From DASRDZ01 sp035569495 (GTDB lineage Bacteria > Chloroflexota > Dormibacteria > Aeolococcales > Aeolococcaceae): a DNA stretch of 64,000 nucleotides. Both the position numbers and the translations under genes were made by a program. The notes below the pieces were generated by a model that saw only the letters and a program-made list of their open reading frames with translations, did no database searches and was not told the origin of the DNA. Positions 16,990 through 25,808 of this stretch are shown here, piece after piece. Numbering within the stretch: position 1 is the first letter of the stretch; every line of letters starts with the position of its first letter. The DNA lies in the NCBI GenBank assembly GCA_035569495.1, contig DATMMX010000051.1, positions 1-64,000 of the forward strand, in the 5' to 3' direction.

Positions 16990-17841
16990 CTACTGGGTGC
17001 TCGCGCCGTTGTAGACGTCGACGAACATGTTGTTGAACTGTCCGCTGTAGACGGCTTCTGGTTCGTCGGGGTTGCTCTGCTTGTACGATGAGACGCCGTT
17101 CACTTGATTCTTTCCGGCGCCGCTGTTGCCGGAGAAGTTCGTGATCCACGGGCCTCCGAGTGCTCCGGCTGCCATGTCGCATCCCGCGCCGATGGTTTCA
17201 CCCTGCTCGCCGTCAGCGGCCCACGATGCCGTGCATTCAACCATGTCGGCACCCGTGAAACTGCCGCCCTTCGGGTACCCCTCGATGTGCCAATGCTGCT
17301 TGTGGGGAGCATTTGCCAAGTAACCGAGTGAACCGGCGATATCCTGCACGTAGTTGCCGTTGTGCGTGGCGAGGACGATCACGCCGAAGTCGTACTGGAA
17401 GTCGCCCGTCTTGGTCCACACATCCGGCACCCACGCACTACGCCATCCCCAGGCTCCGAAGGGCATGGAGCCGTTGTCGTACATCGGCGCGAAGCTGAAC
17501 CAGCTATAGAAATGTCCGTTCGACCCACCGCTGTGGATGCAGTGCGCTGCGGTGACGATCAGGCTCTTGTTCGGTGCATTGATGACGGCCGCAGAGCACT
17601 GCTTCGGAGTGTTCGTCTGAGTGTCCTCGAAGAACAGCTTGCCGACCGTGGAGTACGGGTACAAGCGGTACGAAGGCACGAGGTCGTAGACGCGATTGCG
17701 TTCGTACGGGAAGGGATACGGGTAGAGCGAGTCGGCAAGGACGGATTGCGTCGTCAGAAGAGTGCTGAAGACGAGTACTGCCAGGCCGACGAGGGACGCC
17801 CTCGGATGCCGCCTACGTCGGATTTGCCTTTTGAGGGCCAT
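16990..17841 (-). CDS. Secreted trypsin-fold protein lacking catalytic Ser (copy A)
   Basis: 283 residues with a signal peptide (LVGLAVLVFSTLLTTQSVLA). VTAAHCIHSG holds the catalytic His, QYDFGVIVLA the Asp and KQHWHIEGYP a conserved family patch shared with copy B. The serine motif reads AAGALGGPWI: Leu replaces Ser. Predicted pseudoprotease. First gene of the four-gene minus-strand operon; AGGAGA lies upstream of the ATG. The two copies differ in what replaces serine, so the loss is not a single copied mutation, unless it was changed again after duplication. Confidence 0.75.
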   Translation of the reverse strand: MALKRQIRRRRHPRASLVGLAVLVFSTLLTTQSVLADSLYPYPFPYERNRVYDLVPSYRLYPYSTVGKLFFEDTQTNTPKQCSAAVINAPNKSLIVTAAHCIHSGGSNGHFYSWFSFAPMYDNGSMPFGAWGWRSAWVPDVWTKTGDFQYDFGVIVLATHNGNYVQDIAGSLGYLANAPHKQHWHIEGYPKGGSFTGADMVECTASWAADGEQGETIGAGCDMAAGALGGPWITNFSGNSGAGKNQVNGVSSYKQSNPDEPEAVYSGQFNNMFVDVYNGASTQ

Positions 17842-18526
17842 GTTGCCAGAGTCTCCTGTTGGTGCTGTTGCCCGGCACAAGGGGTAGCTATCCGAGCGTC
17901 GGGTCAGCGGTTCCGAAGTGGGAGCCGGGGGCGCTCAGCCCCCGGCGCCTGACTGGGAGGGACTAGCCACCTGTCAGGGGTGCGGCGGACCGCCTCGCGT
18001 CGGGGGGCGGCTCCCTTCCGAGCGCTACGCCATAGGCGCGCTCCCCCGCTGGCCGCCAAGACGGCGCGAGCCGTCGTGCGAAGCCCCCAGCCTCCGGGGC
18101 AAGGTACGACCGCCCGCCGGAGCCAGCGACGCTGGACGGCGGACGGCCCAAGGAAGGGATGAGCAAAGGCCGGAGCCGCCGGGAGACTGGCTCCCAGCGG
18201 CCGGAAGGGAGAGCTGCCCTTGGATGCCCGGAAACCGCGCCGTGCGCGCGCAGCCTTCTGTGGCGTCTCCGCCGAGACTCACTGAATCGTTCCCTTCCCG
18301 CCGCTGGAACGCGGCCCTTCCTGACTGACCGGAAAGTCAGTGTGCCCCGCCTGAGGGGCGCCCGAACACTAACGCAACCTAGTCTGCGAATGCAAGTCCG
18401 TCGTGAAGTGACGGAAATCGCCTCGACCACCTGAATACCTCGCCGGGGGTGACTTCCAGGGTGGGAATGCCGCACAATCTCCCGGGTCCGGCGCGGAGGG
18501 ACCATCAGCGGCCGGGGAAGGAAGGA
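17842..18526. other. Divergent control region, 685 bases without genes
   Basis: Separates the pseudoprotease operon (minus) from the sigma-propeller gene (plus). Contains a perfect 9-bp stem with 5-base loop (17924-17932/17938-17946), ACTGAC-CGGAAA-GTCAGT (18324-18341) and several GC-rich palindromic stretches between 18000 and 18300. May hold structured RNA or sigma-dependent promoters for both sides; none can be named. Confidence 0.45.
17924..17946. repeat. Perfect GC-rich hairpin
   Basis: GCCGGGGGC-GCTCA-GCCCCCGGC. Lies about 80 bases upstream of pseudoprotease A, in its 5' untranslated region if transcribed from there. Confidence 0.5.
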
Positions 18527-20443
18527 ATGGCTCACAAGGCGAGCGCCCACCCGGGCGACGCCCGCTCGCGGAAACGCACAGGTCGGGCGCTGCCGGTCGT
18601 GAGCGTGTCCACCCGCAGCGACATGGCGGTGATGCTCGCGTTGCACAACCGGCTGCTCCGCGAGCGGGCGCGTCACTACCTCGATGACGCTGCCACCGAT
18701 GATGAGGTCGAGGACAGCGTTGAGCGAACTGTCCGCTGGCTGCTGGCGATTGAGAATCCATCCCTCGACCACGGGCTGCGGTACGCCACCAAGGCACTGC
18801 GCAACGAGTGCGAGCGCACGATGCGGCGACGCTCGGAGGTGGTCGAGGAGGTCCCTTCAGACCGCCGCCTCGGGCCTCTGATCGGCCCGAAGGCTTGGGC
18901 GCTGGAGCGGCTTGCGCCTCGGGCCAGGCGCACGATGGTGTGGGCTGCTCAGGGGTGGAGCACGGCCCAGATCGCCGAGGCGGACAACAGCACGCCCGAG
19001 GCGGTGCGGTTCCGGCTCTACTACGCCCGGAAGCGGATGAAGAAGTGGCTGGCCGAGCACGAGGGCTCGGCCTCGGCCTTGCTGCTGGTGGTGCCGCATC
19101 GTGTCCGCGGATTCTTCAACCGGCGCGTGGCGTCAGGAGCGGCCGAGGGGTTGGCTGCGCCGTTCACGATTGCCGCCGCATCGCTTGCGCCCCTGGTGGC
19201 GCTGTCCTTCTTCGGGGCTGGCGAGCAGGCGCTCCCGGCCCGACCGGCTCAGGCCGCCCAGCCTTACGCGCTGCTGCAAAGCGCGCCACCGACGAATCTA
19301 GCCCAGGCTCAGCCGACCGCCACCTCGGAGGCCTCGCCGGCGCTGCTCGCAGGACACTCATCGGTGCTCGCGGCCGGTCCGGGGCAGCAGCCGTCGATCC
19401 TCGCGAGCCTTCCCCTCGGGGGCGCGGCGGCGGTGCCGTTCGACATGCAGCTGACCGCTGTGGCGACGCTCCCGGGGACGCAGTCAAGCGTCATCGTCGC
19501 CATCGGGGTAGACCACAGGTGCGGGTGCCCAGCACTCACACAAAGCTTGGACGGGGGGACGACGTGGGAGACGAGTCCGGCCGCGCCGCCGCCCGACGTG
19601 ACGCAACTCGCGCTGCCCCCGAACTATCCCGCTGATCCGCGAATCTTCGCCGGGGTCGACCCCGTGGCAGGGCGAGCGCCGTACCAGGCCGCAGCCTTCG
19701 ACAAGCCCTTCACGCCACTGACGGGATTGCCGCCGGGGCAGGTGGCCGTCTCGGCCCATCTCGAGGATGGCGATCCCCGCCTGTTCTCTGCCGCGTTGAC
19801 CGGCGTGTGGAGCACCAACCCCAACGGCGCCGCTCCCTACCCCCCTCACGAAGAGATCGACTACTCGTCCGGTTCCGCGGTCCAGAACGTCATCGGGGCC
19901 ATCGCCACACCGACTCCCACGCTCGGCGGCCCAGCCCTTCTCGCGTGGGCGCCCGCTCTGGCCGCTGTGCCCGGGTCCGCCACGCAACCCTCCCTCAACT
20001 CGGCGATGGTGCGGTGCCCTGTCGCCGCGCCCTGTGTCACCGTCAGCACCATGTCGCTGTCGCCGGGCGCGCTCGTCACAACGGCAAGTGCGTTGGTCGC
20101 GTACAAGGGCAACAGCGCCTTCATCTCACACGATCTCGGCGCTTCCTTCGCCCAGCTCTTGCTTCCAGACGAAGCACACGTCGTCACCGTGCAATCGGTT
20201 GCCCTCGTCGGCACGTCGTTGCTGCCCTGGGTGACCATGACGAGTTCGGACGGCGCGACCGGCGTATTCCGGCAGGACGCTCATGGCTCTTGGTCTGACG
20301 TATCGAACGGTGAGCGCCTGCTCCATACACATCGAGGTGCTTTGGTCGCCATCGACCGCGGGCGCGTCCTTGATGCGTTGGTCGATGCCGGATACAGATG
20401 TACCGCGGCAGATGTGCTCCGGTGGCTGCCGCGCTGCCCTTGA
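18527..20443 (+). CDS. ECF sigma factor fused to TM and external beta-propeller-like domain
   Basis: 638 residues. Residues ~36-104 look like sigma region 2 (helical, ending in ALRNECERTMRRR) and ~125-176 like region 4 with a helix-turn-helix (GWSTAQIAEADNSTPEAVRF). One membrane helix at ~211-231 (APFTIAAASLAPLVALSFFG) is followed by a Pro/Ala linker and ~380 external residues with BNR-type Asp-box sequences (SLDGGTTWE; SHDLGASFA), suggesting a sialidase-like beta-propeller. ATG at 18527 has GGAAGG upstream. Predicted membrane-held sigma factor controlled from outside the cell. How it would be released is unknown. Confidence 0.75.
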   Translation: MAHKASAHPGDARSRKRTGRALPVVSVSTRSDMAVMLALHNRLLRERARHYLDDAATDDEVEDSVERTVRWLLAIENPSLDHGLRYATKALRNECERTMRRRSEVVEEVPSDRRLGPLIGPKAWALERLAPRARRTMVWAAQGWSTAQIAEADNSTPEAVRFRLYYARKRMKKWLAEHEGSASALLLVVPHRVRGFFNRRVASGAAEGLAAPFTIAAASLAPLVALSFFGAGEQALPARPAQAAQPYALLQSAPPTNLAQAQPTATSEASPALLAGHSSVLAAGPGQQPSILASLPLGGAAAVPFDMQLTAVATLPGTQSSVIVAIGVDHRCGCPALTQSLDGGTTWETSPAAPPPDVTQLALPPNYPADPRIFAGVDPVAGRAPYQAAAFDKPFTPLTGLPPGQVAVSAHLEDGDPRLFSAALTGVWSTNPNGAAPYPPHEEIDYSSGSAVQNVIGAIATPTPTLGGPALLAWAPALAAVPGSATQPSLNSAMVRCPVAAPCVTVSTMSLSPGALVTTASALVAYKGNSAFISHDLGASFAQLLLPDEAHVVTVQSVALVGTSLLPWVTMTSSDGATGVFRQDAHGSWSDVSNGERLLHTHRGALVAIDRGRVLDALVDAGYRCTAADVLRWLPRCP

Positions 20444-20537
20444 AGTCCGAAGAGGCGCTGAGTGATCAGCAGTACCGACGCGGCGGCAACAGTACAGGAG
20501 TAGGTGCGGCGGGCTCGACTGCGGGAGGACGCCCGGC

Positions 20538-21197
20538 ATGAGGCGACAGAATAGATCACGTCCATCGCGATGGCTGCGCATCGTAATGGCGCTCGTTCCG
20601 GCAGCGGCGGTTCTCGGTTGGACGCCGAGCAAAGTTGCTGCCACCACAACAGGCGTCGGTACATTCTCGGGGACGGTCGGACTTCCCAGTTTCCCCTGCA
20701 CTGGGTGCGGAAATGGCACGTTCGCAGGCTCGGTGACGCTGGCGCTCGGCGGTCTTGGGACGAGCTCGATGAACGGTGTACCCGTGCCCTATGTGGCCAA
20801 CTGGTCCGGACAAGCGAGCAACGCTTCGGCCGCGTTCACCTTTGACGAGTCCTGCGCACCCGGACAGCCCGGCCCGACGCCTCCGGTGACAGGAACGGCG
20901 ACGGGATCGTTCGGCGTCTCGGGTGGCCAAGTGTCGATAGCCGGGGGGCCGTGGGTGGCCGCCTCGTTGTCCGGGAATCTGGACTGGCGCCGGGTCGGCT
21001 CAGCAGCTCGACTCACGCTCTCGTCGTTGACGATCACGGCATCGTCTGGCGGCACAACGATCGCGGTGAATTTGATCAGCGTCCTAGTCGGCGAAAGTCC
21101 CACAGCGTTCGTCTGGACTAACGGACCGGGTACCTGCGGGACCACCCAGGTCAACCAAACGGCGCTCATCGAAGGCGTCGCCCTCATGCCCGCCTGA
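20538..21197 (+). CDS. Secreted beta-rich protein of unknown function
   Basis: 219 residues with a signal peptide (WLRIVMALVPAAAVLGW). The mature part is Gly/Ser/Thr-rich with alternating short strands (TFSGTVGLPSFPC, TFAGSVTLALGG) and four cysteines. GGGAGGA precedes the ATG. It follows the sigma-propeller gene by 94 bases on the same strand and may be its target or co-factor. Family not recognised. Confidence 0.55.
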   Translation: MRRQNRSRPSRWLRIVMALVPAAAVLGWTPSKVAATTTGVGTFSGTVGLPSFPCTGCGNGTFAGSVTLALGGLGTSSMNGVPVPYVANWSGQASNASAAFTFDESCAPGQPGPTPPVTGTATGSFGVSGGQVSIAGGPWVAASLSGNLDWRRVGSAARLTLSSLTITASSGGTTIAVNLISVLVGESPTAFVWTNGPGTCGTTQVNQTALIEGVALMPA

Positions 21198-21421
21198 CGG
21201 CGCTGCCCGGAGATTTGAGCAAGGGGTGTCCTCCACCTGCTCCTTGAGATCCGGCTCAACAAGGTCGCTCTTGCGGACCCAGTCAAGCACGGCGTCCACC
21301 TCGCAGCTTCGGCGACGTGCTGCTCGTATTTGGGCGGAATCACTCGGGTGCGGCGGCGCGGAGGCTTGGCGGGCATGGCGGCGAAATCTAGCGCATGGCT
21401 TCGCACGGGGCCGCGGTTACG

Positions 21422-21982
21422 CTAGTCGCGGTTGCCATGGATATCGTGAGGCTGTGTCTCGTGCTCCATCTCCGTGAGGCGCAGGTCAGCGAAGACGGCC
21501 GCGGTATCGAAGGCGTGGCCGACCAGGTCGGAGGCGACGGGCGGAGTCGTGTAGCGGACAACGCGCAGGCCGAGTGCGCTATCGACCGGGTGGACGCCGC
21601 GCAGCAGGGCAATGTCCACGAAGTAGACGAACGACACCAGTAGGAAGAGGCAGGCCAGCCACAGAGCGAACAGCAGTCCGAAGAAGCGCACGACGCCGAG
21701 CCAGATGCCGATGGGCCGGTCGGGGTCGTCCTGCCGATACACGTACAGGCCCCATAGCGCCATCCCGGGGGAGCGGTGCCAGCGGCGCCAGCAGTACGGC
21801 ATGAGGAAGAGGACGGGCGTTGTGAGCACCCAGTACCCCACCGCGCCGAACACCGCCTCGATGGCGGCGCAGAGGCCGCCGAAGATTGCGGCGTCGACGA
21901 TGAAGGCCAACGTCTGCGAGACAAGGCCGGGTTGCTCGACCGGGCGGCCGCGGAGCTGATCGACCTCTGCGAGCGTCGCCAT
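21422..21982 (-). CDS. RDD-family membrane protein
   Basis: 186 residues with several membrane helices. The RDD signature is partly visible (the start LVSQTLAFIVDAAIFGG and GLYVYRQDDPDRP). ATG at 21982 preceded by GGAGGA. Follows the relaxase and a 94-residue gene on the same strand, so it may be part of the mobilization operon. Function unknown. Confidence 0.65.
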   Translation of the reverse strand: MATLAEVDQLRGRPVEQPGLVSQTLAFIVDAAIFGGLCAAIEAVFGAVGYWVLTTPVLFLMPYCWRRWHRSPGMALWGLYVYRQDDPDRPIGIWLGVVRFFGLLFALWLACLFLLVSFVYFVDIALLRGVHPVDSALGLRVVRYTTPPVASDLVGHAFDTAAVFADLRLTEMEHETQPHDIHGNRD

Positions 21983-22080
21983 GGTGTTCCTCCCAACGGC
22001 CGGGGCGGCGCTGCCGCCTCCGGCTCCCTTCTCCGCGTCGATTGTGGCAAGGCGGACCCCGCGTGTCACGCGCCGTGGCC

Positions 22081-22365
22081 CTACGCGTCGGCCCACTCGA
22101 TGGTGATGCGCTCGCCGTCGATGGCGACCCGCGCCTCGTCGGGGATGTGCCGCTGGTTGACGATGCGGCGCAGGTAGCCGACGGTGCGGCGAGCGTCGTC
22201 GCCGAGGCGGTACGCCTTGATGGTCTGCGCCTCCAGGCGAAGCGTGCCGTCGGCCTCGCCGAGCGACCGGCGACCGCGGCGCCGGCGCGGTGCCGGAGCA
22301 ACGCCCGGCACGTCGGCAGCTTGGGCGGTGGCCGCGGTTTCGGTTGGGGTGTCCAAGACAGTCAT
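22081..22365 (-). CDS. Small hypothetical protein downstream of relaxase
   Basis: 94 residues. Ala/Thr-rich N-terminus, a basic patch PRRRRGRRSLG and a compact C-terminal half (RRTVGYLRRIVNQRHIPDEA). Its ATG overlaps the relaxase stop as ATGA, so it is translationally coupled and may assist relaxase function or stability. Confidence 0.6.
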   Translation of the reverse strand: MTVLDTPTETAATAQAADVPGVAPAPRRRRGRRSLGEADGTLRLEAQTIKAYRLGDDARRTVGYLRRIVNQRHIPDEARVAIDGERITIEWADA

Positions 22366-25142
22366 CGCTCGATGCCTCCGTCGCGTTCGTGCTGCCGCTG
22401 CAGGTCGTCCTCGATCTGCTGGCGTTCGCGGTCCATGCGCTCGCGCGCCTGGCGCTGGGCCGCCTCCTCGGCGTCGCGGTGCTGTTCGAGCTGCTGCGGC
22501 GCGTTCGGCCGGGGTGCCCCGAGCTCGTGCTTCGGGCGTGTTGGGTAGGTCGCTGTCGCTCTCGTCGTCAGTCCCTCCGTGCGTGCCTGGTGCTTCTCCA
22601 TCACGTCGAGGGCCGAGACCTTGGCCTGGCTCTCGGACGCGCGGGCCGCGAGTTCGTGGAGCGCCTGGTCGCGATCGTGCGTCTCCATCCTCAGGGACGA
22701 GTAATCCGTGAAGAGGAACGTCGCCTCGCGCGATCGCGCGGTCGTGGCGTACGTCGTCTCTCGGCCAGCCTGCCAGCTGCCGGTCACGATGTACGTGCGG
22801 TCAACGCTGCGACCGAGCGCTGGGTACGCGTGCTGCGCGTAGTTGAGACGCAGCGCAGTGAGCTGTGGACCGTGCAGGGTCACGGCACGTTCGGCGAGCT
22901 GCACCTCAATCGTGTTGGTGTCCGCGTTAAGGGCCGCCACCGTCCCGATGGCGCCGTTCTCGACGCGGGGATGGTGGGTGCCGAGCCGCACCTGGCGCGT
23001 CGTGACCACGCGGTCGCCGACATGGAAGCGCTCTGTCCGGTCGTTGCCGGAGTGGTCTTGGGCGGTGACCTCGATGGACTGGGCGCCAAGCTCTCCGGCA
23101 TCGCGGCGTCGCTGTTGGGCCATCGCGTTGAGCTGGTCGACGTCGTAATTCGTCGTGGTGGCGAGGAGCAGATAGTTCTCGATGCCGCGGCCCTGGGCGG
23201 CGCCTGCGCGGCGGTCCTCGTCCCACCTGGCCACCGCGGCGTCGCGCGACTCGCTGCGACGCGTGCTGATGACGATCTGCCGCCGCTGGTCCATCGCGCC
23301 GACCGCGCGGGATGCTCGCCCTTCACGCAGGTCGGTCCAGGCGTCGCGCATCCACTGTTCGCGAGCGCGGAAGTTCTCGGAGAGGGTGGCCGCGCCGACG
23401 GTGTGCGTCAGGCGCGGCCACAGCCCACCGGCCTCGATGGGGCTGAGCTGGGCCGCGTCGCCGGTCGCGGTGATGCTGGCGGGACCGCTGGCGCGCACCA
23501 GGCGGAGCCAGCGCATGTCCTCCAGGAGCCCGCCTTCGTCGACGAAGACGGCGTCGCGCTCCGTGAGGATGAGGCGGCCTTTGGCGACCGACAGAGCAAA
23601 GCCCTCGACGGTCATGGACACATCGGCATTGATCTCGCGGCCGAAGCGCTGGGCGGTTTCCCCGGCGGCGGCGACAGCGATGACGCGGTGGCCGGTGGAC
23701 TTCCGGACCTGAGCGACCGCGCGCAGGACTTCGCCTTTCCCGGCGCCCGCTTGGGCGGCGAGCAGTCCGAAGTCGGTGCGAGCGAGCTGCTCGACGGCGG
23801 CGCGTTGCTCCACGGAAAGCGGGACGCGCGCGCCTGCGATGGCGGCGGCGACCGCTTCGGGGAGGGGAGAGGGGATCGTGGCCGCCTTCCGCTGGGCGGT
23901 GGCGACGACCTCTTGCTCGGCCTCCACGATGACCCGGGCGGCCCAGTGGTCGCTGCCGAGCTGCTGGAGGTCGGGGGATTGCTGGACGCGGCGCAGGAGC
24001 CAGTCGAACTCCGTGCCGGGCAGCCGACCTTGCGCGGCTTCGGCCACAGCGGTGCGGAAGGTGCGGCCATCGACGGCGGCGTGCTCGCGGTTGAGAAAGT
24101 ACGGACTCTCGGGGTCAGTCAGGTCGGCGATGACCTCGGCCAGCGCCGCGTGGCGGTCGAGCGTTGGGCGCGCGGCCACGTCGGGTGCTGGTATCTGCGC
24201 ACCGCCTCGCTCATTGGCGCGACGGGTCCACTGCTCGAAGGCCGGTGCGTGGTCGACCGACTTGGGCGACCGGGAGAGGACGGTCAGGGCCTTCCGTTCG
24301 GCGATGGTCGGCGGGCGGCCGTACTCCTGGATGAAGCGGCGGACGGCGGCGCCGACCTCTTCGGAGCGGGCCGAGAAGACCTCGCGCAGCCGGGCGCTGA
24401 TGCCGTCGACCTCGAAGTACCGGCCGTCGCGGGTGATCCGGTAGCCGAGCTGCTGCAGGCGGGCGGCCAGCTCGGCGCGGTAGACGGCACCTCCTTCCGC
24501 GGCGACGCGGAACAGCTCGCGGCTGTCGATGGCGACCCACTTCCCATCACCGGCGCGCTTCGCCATGTTGGCGATGGCGACGTGGTCGTGGAGCTGTGGG
24601 TCCGGGACCTCGCCGCGGGCGTGCTGCTCGTCGGTGAGCCGGGAGGTGTGGTGGCGGAACCGGGCAGCGATGATCCCGGCCGCCTGCTCGTGGACGACCT
24701 CGTCCTCGCTGAGGCGGCGGCGCACCAGCGGGACGTTCCGCTCGATATGACGGAGGGCGACGAGCGTCGCCTGGTCGTGGGCGGCCTCCACATCTGCTCG
24801 CCCGGACACGTCGCTGAGTGCCCACAGGACGGACACGGACTTGGGAGCGCTGAACGTGACGTCCACGCCGGCGACGTGCTCCCCGGTTGAGCCCCGGGAG
24901 ACCACGATCTCGCCCGTGCGGGGGTCACGGCCCTCCCAGGCGCGGAGCAGGTCGACGCGGCGGACGGTCCCCGAGAGGCCCAGCTCCTCGGCGCCCTGGC
25001 CGTGCCAGGTGCCGACGTTTTCGCGAGGCTGGCCGCTGCGGCCGAGGTAGTAGTCCCCGCGGCGGTCCTGGCCACCAGCGCCCGTCAGGTAGTCGGCGTA
25101 GCCCGGCCCGTCGATCCCGGCGATCTTGTGAACGGTCATCAT
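22362..25142 (-). CDS. MobF-family conjugative relaxase-helicase (TrwC/TraI type)
   Basis: About 926 residues. The N-terminus MMTVHKIAG and the HUH metal motif in DPQLHDHVAIANM mark a MobF relaxase; FSAPKSVSVLWAL is the adjoining conserved patch. The C-terminal half is a RecD2-like helicase: AAQAGAGKGEVLRA (motif I), DAVFVDEGGLL (motif II), ATGDAAQLSPIEAGG (motif III). Motif I ends GKG where GK(T/S) is usual. Starts at 25139, 25142 (chosen) or a TTG at 25148 are possible. An R388-like nic hairpin lies 75 bases upstream on the same strand. Confidence 0.9.
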   Translation of the reverse strand: MMTVHKIAGIDGPGYADYLTGAGGQDRRGDYYLGRSGQPRENVGTWHGQGAEELGLSGTVRRVDLLRAWEGRDPRTGEIVVSRGSTGEHVAGVDVTFSAPKSVSVLWALSDVSGRADVEAAHDQATLVALRHIERNVPLVRRRLSEDEVVHEQAAGIIAARFRHHTSRLTDEQHARGEVPDPQLHDHVAIANMAKRAGDGKWVAIDSRELFRVAAEGGAVYRAELAARLQQLGYRITRDGRYFEVDGISARLREVFSARSEEVGAAVRRFIQEYGRPPTIAERKALTVLSRSPKSVDHAPAFEQWTRRANERGGAQIPAPDVAARPTLDRHAALAEVIADLTDPESPYFLNREHAAVDGRTFRTAVAEAAQGRLPGTEFDWLLRRVQQSPDLQQLGSDHWAARVIVEAEQEVVATAQRKAATIPSPLPEAVAAAIAGARVPLSVEQRAAVEQLARTDFGLLAAQAGAGKGEVLRAVAQVRKSTGHRVIAVAAAGETAQRFGREINADVSMTVEGFALSVAKGRLILTERDAVFVDEGGLLEDMRWLRLVRASGPASITATGDAAQLSPIEAGGLWPRLTHTVGAATLSENFRAREQWMRDAWTDLREGRASRAVGAMDQRRQIVISTRRSESRDAAVARWDEDRRAGAAQGRGIENYLLLATTTNYDVDQLNAMAQQRRRDAGELGAQSIEVTAQDHSGNDRTERFHVGDRVVTTRQVRLGTHHPRVENGAIGTVAALNADTNTIEVQLAERAVTLHGPQLTALRLNYAQHAYPALGRSVDRTYIVTGSWQAGRETTYATTARSREATFLFTDYSSLRMETHDRDQALHELAARASESQAKVSALDVMEKHQARTEGLTTRATATYPTRPKHELGAPRPNAPQQLEQHRDAEEAAQRQARERMDRERQQIEDDLQRQHERDGGIER

Positions 25143-25210
25143 CCACAAGACCAGTACCCGCCGAGGGGCCGGATGGGGTACAAAGTCCAGTCATCACCTC
25201 GGCAGAAGAG

Positions 25211-25240
25211 GTCTGCAGACTATACGCACCGTCGGTGCGC
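25211..25240 (-). other. oriT-like nic hairpin 1 (R388/TrwC type)
   Basis: Read on the minus strand: GCGCACC-GAC-GGTGCG then TATAGTCT-GC. The R388 nic hairpin bound by TrwC is GCGCACC-GAAA-GGTGCG followed by TATTGTCT, as I remember it. By analogy nicking would follow TATAGTCT, between 25217 and 25216. Directly upstream of the relaxase. Confidence 0.75.
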
Positions 25241-25283
25241 CAGCCCGCAGACCGAGCCTTTCTGCGCCACAATACGCGTCGCA

Positions 25284-25808
25284 ATGGCGGTTCAACCCCC
25301 GGGCCTGCACTTCACCCAAGCCATGGAGGAGTACAGCCGTGGCTACCTCACTGCGATCGCTGCAGCCGCCGCCTGCTCCGTTGAAATTACCCAAGTAGAT
25401 GACGACGGCATCGACGTTACCCTGAAGCGCCGTGGACAACATCGCCACGTCGAGTCCCCCCGGTTGGAACTTCAGCTCAAGGCATCGTCGGGCATGCGGA
25501 TCGATGGCGAACTGGTGCATTACGACCTGAAGGTGGCGAACTACCAACGGCTGATCTCCACGCAGGTGCTGGTTCCGCGCCTCTTGGTTCTCCTACACAT
25601 GCCAGCCGGCGTCACAGACTGGATCGGGTACAGCCAGGATCACATCCGCCTCAGTCATCGTGCCTACTGGCACAGCTTGGCTGGTCAGCCATCCACTGAG
25701 AACGCTGCAACCATTAGCGTGTCGGTCCCTTCCTCACAGCTCTTAGACGCCGATACCCTGGTGGCGTTGATGAACCGTGTGAAGTACGGTGACGGGGGAC
25801 TCGCGTGA
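25284..25808 (+). CDS. DUF4365-like nuclease-fold protein
   Basis: 174 residues. EEYSRGYLTAIAAAAACSVEI, DDDGIDVTLKR and LELQLKASSG fit the DUF4365 pattern and suggest a PD-(D/E)xK nuclease core (Asp in DDGID, xLK in LQLK), followed by YQRLIS..VPRLLVLLHMP and SLAGQ. Its stop overlaps the GTG of the next gene, making a two-gene cassette. DUF4365 proteins occur in defence-associated contexts; a defence role here is inference. Confidence 0.65.
   Translation: MAVQPPGLHFTQAMEEYSRGYLTAIAAAAACSVEITQVDDDGIDVTLKRRGQHRHVESPRLELQLKASSGMRIDGELVHYDLKVANYQRLISTQVLVPRLLVLLHMPAGVTDWIGYSQDHIRLSHRAYWHSLAGQPSTENAATISVSVPSSQLLDADTLVALMNRVKYGDGGLA

Noticed and set aside
21084..21406. Small minus-strand gene with a possible frameshift after the secreted protein
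   Set aside because: Two frames each give a short protein-like piece, but they overlap the 3' end of the gene at 20538, lack a Shine-Dalgarno and cannot be joined convincingly.
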